Shown here piece by piece: positions 48,798 to 53,459 of a stretch of DNA of 53,459 nt. The stretch lies in the NCBI GenBank assembly GCA_015228875.1, contig JADGCS010000016.1, positions 1 through 53,459 on the forward strand, read 5' to 3'. Both the position numbers and the translations under genes were made by a program. The notes below the pieces were generated by a model that was not told the DNA's origin, did no database searches, and saw only the letters and a program-made list of their open reading frames with translations. This DNA is from Deltaproteobacteria bacterium. GTDB lineage: Bacteria; UBA10199; JADGCS01. The first letter of the stretch is position 1. Each line of letters starts with the position of its first letter.

Positions 48798-51497
48798 TTG
48801 AAACCCATCACCAAATTACTTTCCCTCTCTTCAATCAAATATCCCAGAATCACCGTTATCCTGGCACTGCTGCTTGCATTTGTGTCGCTGTGGTACGCCA
48901 AGACCCACCTTAAACTCGATACCAATCAGGACAATCTCATTTCTAAAAAACAAAAATACCTCACCGACTACACGGACTTTTTAAAAGAATTTGGGGACTG
49001 GGAATACATTTACGTTGTCATGCTGGACGAGAAGACCGCTGCATCACATAAAACGTCGGAGCAGGAAGTATACACCCTGCCCCACGATTCCGCATTTCAA
49101 ACGCAGGCAAAAAAGTTTTCGGCAGCGCTTACAGAAAAACTTAAACAAAGGCCCGACCTTTTTGAGACCGTGGTGAATAAAATAGATCTCTCCCAAATCA
49201 AAAAGAGCGCGATCCTCCTTGCCCCACAGAGCGACTTTAACGGGTTTGTCGATTTTGCAAAGACACAGCCAGAAGTCCTGTCAGCGTTTCTCAATATCCG
49301 CTCCGCACATGACTGGTACACTTTTATCGGCAATGTCATTAAGGACACGGGTTCTCTTGCTGATGACAAAACAAAAAAGCAGATGGAACAATACTGGCCG
49401 CTTGTAAAACACTCCCTCTACGCGCCGTTTGAACACGCATCACTCAAGGCCCTGCAGAACACAAATTTTTACACCCTGCTTTCGGGGCAATACGTGGATG
49501 AAGACGGCTATCTTTTTTCAGAAAACGGGAATCTGCTCTTTATTAAAATCCTGCCTGTCAAAAATTACAGTTCGATGGAGATTATAGCCGCACCCATCAA
49601 CTACCTTAAAAACGAGATCAGCAGTTTAAAGCTGCGCTTTCCCGCTATCGAGGCGGGGATCACCGGCAGACCCGTGCTGCAAAACGATGAAGCGACATCC
49701 ACACAATCAGACAGCGAGATGGCAGGGATCATGTCGTTTGCGCTGGTTGCGATCCTCTTTTATGTTTTTTTTAGAAGTTACAAAAGATCGCTGTTCTCTC
49801 TGCTCTCCCTGCTCATCGGGATGAGCCTGACGACCGGTTTTATCACTGTTGTTTACGGCACAATCAATCTGATCTCGATTGTCTTTACAGTCATCCTTAT
49901 TGGTCTGGGCATCGAAAACGGCATTCATTTTCTATTAAGATACCAAAAGGAAAAACTGCTGGGGCTTGACACAGCATGCGCCATTAGAGAGGCCACATCC
50001 AACACAGGGCCTGCCATCATCGCGGGGGCCACCACCACAGCCATCGCCTTTGCAACGGCCGTCTTTACGGATTTTCTGGGTCTTAAACAGTTGGGTGTCA
50101 TCGCGGGTGTCGGGGTGATGCTCTGCTGTCTGACACAATTGACCGTCTTTCCCGCCTTTCTCATGCTCTTTGACCACAGTGCCGATTATCATTCCTACAA
50201 AATCCCCCCCTTTGGAAGACTGAGTTTCCTCGTCAAGAAACCCAAGGCCATGCTGATATTTTTTTTTATAATCACACTGATCGCCATCCCCTTTGCACTC
50301 AAGACAGGATTTAACAACAACCTGTTAAGCCTTCAGGACCAGCAGCTCGAATCAGTCAGGTTTGAAAATATCATACAGGAAAATTCTGATTTTTCCACCT
50401 GGTTTCTTGCACACAGCACAACAGATATAAACGCACTCCGCCAACTCAAAACAAGGATCGAGGCACTCCCCGCCGTCAAGAACACGCAGTCTATCCTCGA
50501 CTATCTACCGGCGGATCAGACACAGCGAATGAGTCTTATCCGGGATCACGTAACGCCCGGGCTTAAATCAATCGACACCAAACATGCAGAGGCAGGGCTT
50601 CTCTTTAGTCTTGACAACCTGAAAGGGTCCATCTCAAAAACCGCAAGTGACGCCTTCTCCAGCGGGCTTGCAGACGAATTTGCAGAACTCAATGCCGTTG
50701 CTGAAAAACTGGATTCGTTCATCAATCAAATAAAAAAACAAACCAAACAAACGCCCGTATTTGAGACACAATTCATGACCGTTATCAAATCTGCACAGCA
50801 GATGCTTGAAGGACTTGTAACACCGGCACCCTTAAGCGAAAAAAAACTCCCCCCCGAACTCATCAACATCTACAAGAGTAAAAATGGTCGTTACGCGCTG
50901 TCCATTTATCCCAAAAAAGATATCTGGAACCCCGACAACATGAAAGAGTTTATCTCACAGGTGAGGGCTGTCATCCCCAATGTAACGGGGGCCCCCATCA
51001 CACACTACGAGTCTGCAAACCGTATGGTGAGCGGTTTTGTGCTTGTCGCGATCCTGACCGCTGTGCTTGTCCTCGCTATCGTCTACGCGCAATTTAAAAA
51101 AGTGGGTGTCTCACTGTTTATCCTGTTTAATCTGTTGACCACATTCATCTGGCTCGCTGCGCTCATGTACTTTAAGGGGATTCAGATCAATCTTGCCAAT
51201 TTTTTTGCGCTGCCCGTGCTGATCGGGAGCGGCATCGACAACGGCATTCATGCCTTTCACCGCTACCACGAAACGCATTCTGTCGAGGATCTTTTTACCT
51301 CCACAATCCCTGCGGTCACCCTCTCCTGTCTCACAACGATCTGCGGGTTTGCATCACTGATGCTCGTCAAACACAACGGACTCGCAAGTTTTGGACTCAT
51401 CATGGCCGTCGGGACCTTTTTGATTTTTATCGCTTCAGTTATTGTCTTGCCCAACGTGATCTGCCTGTTTTATAAAGGCGGGAAGGAGAATGTATGA
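48798..51497 (+). CDS. RND/MMPL-family exporter
   Basis: 899 aa, starting with TTG directly after the aminotransferase stop (TGATTG). Twelve membrane segments in two halves with large periplasmic loops. The TM4 motif is GLGIENGIHFLLRYQKE in the first half, and GSGIDNGIHAFHRYHE in the second. The usual GxxxD in half 1 has Glu in place of Asp. MMPL/HpnN-type proteins export lipids or other hydrophobic molecules. Its position suggests it exports a product of this operon. Confidence 0.85.
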   Translation: MKPITKLLSLSSIKYPRITVILALLLAFVSLWYAKTHLKLDTNQDNLISKKQKYLTDYTDFLKEFGDWEYIYVVMLDEKTAASHKTSEQEVYTLPHDSAFQTQAKKFSAALTEKLKQRPDLFETVVNKIDLSQIKKSAILLAPQSDFNGFVDFAKTQPEVLSAFLNIRSAHDWYTFIGNVIKDTGSLADDKTKKQMEQYWPLVKHSLYAPFEHASLKALQNTNFYTLLSGQYVDEDGYLFSENGNLLFIKILPVKNYSSMEIIAAPINYLKNEISSLKLRFPAIEAGITGRPVLQNDEATSTQSDSEMAGIMSFALVAILFYVFFRSYKRSLFSLLSLLIGMSLTTGFITVVYGTINLISIVFTVILIGLGIENGIHFLLRYQKEKLLGLDTACAIREATSNTGPAIIAGATTTAIAFATAVFTDFLGLKQLGVIAGVGVMLCCLTQLTVFPAFLMLFDHSADYHSYKIPPFGRLSFLVKKPKAMLIFFFIITLIAIPFALKTGFNNNLLSLQDQQLESVRFENIIQENSDFSTWFLAHSTTDINALRQLKTRIEALPAVKNTQSILDYLPADQTQRMSLIRDHVTPGLKSIDTKHAEAGLLFSLDNLKGSISKTASDAFSSGLADEFAELNAVAEKLDSFINQIKKQTKQTPVFETQFMTVIKSAQQMLEGLVTPAPLSEKKLPPELINIYKSKNGRYALSIYPKKDIWNPDNMKEFISQVRAVIPNVTGAPITHYESANRMVSGFVLVAILTAVLVLAIVYAQFKKVGVSLFILFNLLTTFIWLAALMYFKGIQINLANFFALPVLIGSGIDNGIHAFHRYHETHSVEDLFTSTIPAVTLSCLTTICGFASLMLVKHNGLASFGLIMAVGTFLIFIASVIVLPNVICLFYKGGKENV

Positions 51498-52264
51498 CAA
51501 ACGACACAAGCCCCCCCACACTCACCGATTTTCCAAAACTGCACTGCCCGTTTATCCGCAAAACATTCCCGGTTGACCGCGAGCAATGGAAAAAATACGG
51601 CTCTCAGTGTCAACTGCGCGACCCCAACGCCTATCTGGTCATCGACCGCGTCAATCCCGGATACGAGTGGGTCTTTGAAGACCCCGACACCTTTGCTGTC
51701 GAAAAATTAAATGGGACCAATGTAAAATTACTCACCGAAAAAGGCAGGCTCATCGCGGTGCAAAACCGCAAAAACATCATCGATCCCCTGCAGGTCATCA
51801 AGGGCAAGACCTTCATCATCGAGGGAATTTTTATGTCCATCAGCAAAGGGTATGTCAAGATGGACGGCGAACAGGCGGGCGAGGTCATCGGCCCCAAACT
51901 TCAGGGCAACCCGTACAGGCTCGACACCCACGAGTGGTACCCTTTTGAGCGCGCCGTCGAGGTCCTGCAGTACCGTTCCTTTAACGAACACGAACGCACG
52001 TTTGACAACTGGAGTGCGTGGTTTAAGGACTTTCTATTCTCGCGCTATTTTACCAAGAGGGCATCAAAGTTAAAAATCGACGAGCAGGTCATGGCCGAGG
52101 GCGTGATCTTTTACAACCTTAAGCGCAGGGCAGAGAGCAAATCATGGATGGCCAAACTCAGACGCGACATGTTCGACTGGTATTACTCAGATAAAATCGG
52201 GATCATCAATTACGACAAAAACTGCCCCGATGAACAAATCGAGGATCAGGAAAAATTTGATTAG
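51494..52264 (+). CDS. RNA-ligase-like nucleotidyltransferase
   Basis: 256 aa, overlapping the exporter stop as ATGA. The covalent nucleotidyltransferase motifs are present: motif I VEKLNGTN (Lys71), Ia VQNRKN, III TFIIEGIF (Glu110), IV MAEGVIF (Glu202) and V WMAKLRRDM (Lys221). Length fits the Rnl-type or T4-like minimal ligase. The N-terminal ~60 residues are extra. Function could be RNA repair or attachment of a nucleotide to another substrate. Coupling to an aminotransferase and exporter is unusual. Confidence 0.8.
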   Translation: MTNDTSPPTLTDFPKLHCPFIRKTFPVDREQWKKYGSQCQLRDPNAYLVIDRVNPGYEWVFEDPDTFAVEKLNGTNVKLLTEKGRLIAVQNRKNIIDPLQVIKGKTFIIEGIFMSISKGYVKMDGEQAGEVIGPKLQGNPYRLDTHEWYPFERAVEVLQYRSFNEHERTFDNWSAWFKDFLFSRYFTKRASKLKIDEQVMAEGVIFYNLKRRAESKSWMAKLRRDMFDWYYSDKIGIINYDKNCPDEQIEDQEKFD

Positions 52265-52437
52265 CGCCTCACCCCTGCCCCTTTACAAAACCGCCATCAA
52301 AGAAAAGCGTTCATTGAGTTCATGCACAGTCAGCGGAAAAAGGTTATAGACAAAGGCCCGCCCTGCCAAAAGATTTGCCGCCCCCCTTTTTAATTTGCGT
52401 GCACTCGAGCCCGTTAACGCAAACCTGAATTGTTTTT

Positions 52438-53082
52438 TTATCCCCCCAGACCCAGCAGCTTTTTGAGCGCATCTGTCCCATTGCAGAGACTGGCATTGAG
52501 ACCGGCTCCTCGCGCCGCGTTTACATTTTGCTGCAAGTCATCAAAGAACCAGATTCTTTTGGGATCAAGTCCAATTTTTTTTATCGCGGATTGATAAATC
52601 CTGATATCGGGTTTGTGAAACCCAATCTCATGGGAATAATACCGCTCGTCAAAAAGATCGAGCAGTGGTCCCTGTGTCATGGCATGTCTGATGTGAATAG
52701 CATTGGTATTAGAAAGACAACCGACCCGCCATCTTTTTTTGATCTGGACAAGCACCTCTGTGGCATCGTCAAAAGGAAAACCAAGCCAGTCGTTAAAAAA
52801 ATCAAGGAACGACCCTGGACCCATATCAACGCCAAACTCTTTGGGTGCGCTGTCAAGAAATTCTGCCTCTGTGATCAGCCCCCTCTCAAAAGGGATGCGG
52901 GAGTCCAACTCCTGCCAACGCGCCATGATCTCGTCATCCGTTAAATGCGGCAAAAGCCTTCTGGTCACGGGGATAATGCCCAGGCGGTACAAAACCCCGC
53001 CAAGGTCAAGAAGGATATACTCAATGGCAGCTAAACAAATCTTTTGTGTCATGAAGGGAGGCCTAAAGAACCAACGCGCCAT
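52438..53082 (-). CDS. HAD-superfamily hydrolase, subfamily IA
   Basis: 214 aa. Motif I is LLDLGGVLYR, motif II CLSNTNAIH (Ser/Asn), motif III the lysine in GFHKPDIRIY and motif IV WFFDDLQQNVNAAR. These resemble phosphatases/epoxide-hydrolase-N-like HAD proteins. Substrate unknown. The start at 53082 or 53052 is undecided; the upstream repeat copy A lies within a few bases, so the original start may have been displaced. It is convergent with the RNA-ligase-like gene. Confidence 0.83.
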   Translation of the reverse strand: MARWFFRPPFMTQKICLAAIEYILLDLGGVLYRLGIIPVTRRLLPHLTDDEIMARWQELDSRIPFERGLITEAEFLDSAPKEFGVDMGPGSFLDFFNDWLGFPFDDATEVLVQIKKRWRVGCLSNTNAIHIRHAMTQGPLLDLFDERYYSHEIGFHKPDIRIYQSAIKKIGLDPKRIWFFDDLQQNVNAARGAGLNASLCNGTDALKKLLGLGG

Positions 53083-53084
53083 AA

Positions 53085-53140
53085 AGTCAACAAGTTACTA
53101 ACGTGACTTTGATGCCCCGAAGGAAATCCCCTTGGAAGGC
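53085..53140. repeat. Dispersed repeat, copy A
   Basis: ACAAGTTACTAACGTGACTT and the CCCCGAAGGAAATCCCCTTGG block match copy B at 36035-36080, and its first part matches copy C in glgA. It abuts the HAD gene's start. Confidence 0.75.
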
Positions 53141-53242
53141 CCATGATTCCTCACAAACCACGGGCACCCGAACCAGAAAAACTCGTCCTCCTAAACAACG
53201 CGCAGGGCTTCGTAGTTCGGGACCATAACTCGCTACATTCAT
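53087..53242 (-). CDS. Possible 51-aa ORF built from two repeats
   Basis: ATG 53242 to TGA 53089. It begins MNVASYGPELRSP in the 73-bp repeat, and ends GDFLRGIKVTLVTC in dispersed repeat A. It is probably a repeat-borne frame, not a proven gene; no ribosome site was found. Confidence 0.3.
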   Translation of the reverse strand: MNVASYGPELRSPARCLGGRVFLVRVPVVCEESWAFQGDFLRGIKVTLVTC

Positions 53243-53275
53243 TTAAATTCAATTAAAAACTGGCCAAATGTTTTG
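53203..53275. repeat. 73-bp direct repeat, copy 2
   Basis: Same sequence as 45433-45505 with one mismatch. Confidence 0.9.
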
Positions 53276-53360
53276 CCTTGTGGTAGGCAATCCGTAAATT
53301 GGGGTGTTTTTTTTGGAAGAATCATGCCCCCATCCTTAACCCGTAGGGTTTTCAGCTATT

Positions 53361-53401
53361 AGCCGGTGGTTGAGTCCGCCATTGGCGGACGATACCACCG
53401 G
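53361..53401. repeat. Long interrupted palindrome
   Basis: CCGGTGGT ... ACCACCGG encloses a second stem GTCCGCC-ATT-GGCGGAC. It can form a two-stage hairpin. Function unknown; REP-like. Confidence 0.75.
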
Positions 53402-53420
53402 AATAGAAAAACAAAAAAGC

Positions 53421-53438
53421 GCACCCCGGAGGGGGTGC
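53421..53438 (-). terminator. Rho-independent terminator on the minus strand
   Basis: Stem GCACCCC / GGGGTGC followed, in minus-strand direction, by GCTTTTTTGTTTTT. It would end transcription of a gene lying beyond the right edge of the window. Confidence 0.65.
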
Positions 53439-53459
53439 CAGTATATTTTTATGGCATCC

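Overview
The window reads as part of a Gram-negative, deltaproteobacteria-like genome, probably from an uncultured lineage. I infer this from lipoprotein signal peptides, clear Shine-Dalgarno sites, a deltaproteobacterial style of stress and mobile genes, and a mix of ATG, GTG and TTG starts. Species cannot be determined. I found no rRNA, tRNA, CRISPR array or replication origin.

Layout. 1-5.2 kb: two frameshifted genes, an acyltransferase/cNMP-binding fusion, a methyltransferase/HXXEE pair and a divergent SecY-like channel. 5.6-11.4 kb: an AI-2E-type permease, lipoproteins, an eight-EF-hand secreted protein, and small general-stress proteins (CsbD, DUF1328, small lipoprotein). 11.4-18.8 kb, minus strand: a trehalose operon (membrane-anchored OtsA, GH15 hydrolase, OtsB, NhaD-like antiporter) preceded by a UspA-type protein. 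18.9-33 kb, minus strand: a complete N-type ATP synthase operon (atpDCQRBEFAG) directly behind DUF2254, phosphoketolase, a Ca2+-type P-ATPase and a transaldolase remnant. Together these look like an energy, ion and osmotic stress block. 33.1-34.5 kb: a DUF134/NifX-like/DUF4405 operon ending in a ferredoxin-transposase chimera. 34.7-38.2 kb: glycogen synthase and a 685-aa orphan.

38.3-41.3 kb is mobile. A 2.2-kb element with 11-bp terminal inverted repeats carries a Zn-ribbon gene, a damaged helper/recombinase chimera and an intact tyrosine recombinase. It abuts an aldo/keto reductase remnant that, with a DUF6176 gene, lies in what look like integron gene cassettes with attC sites but no integron integrase. 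41.6-53.5 kb: a 529-aa orphan, LOG, SerC, an AAA ATPase behind three repeated promoter/operator units, a tightly coupled aminotransferase / MMPL exporter / RNA-ligase-like operon, and a HAD hydrolase.

Two themes stand out. First, several genes carry internal deletions or frameshifts (N-terminal secreted gene, GNAT, tal, aldo/keto reductase, recombinase, ferredoxin). Second, a family of dispersed repeats occurs in intergenic DNA (36.0 kb, 53.1 kb), and one copy sits in frame inside glycogen synthase, adding about 29 residues, in the manner of protein-coding palindromic elements.
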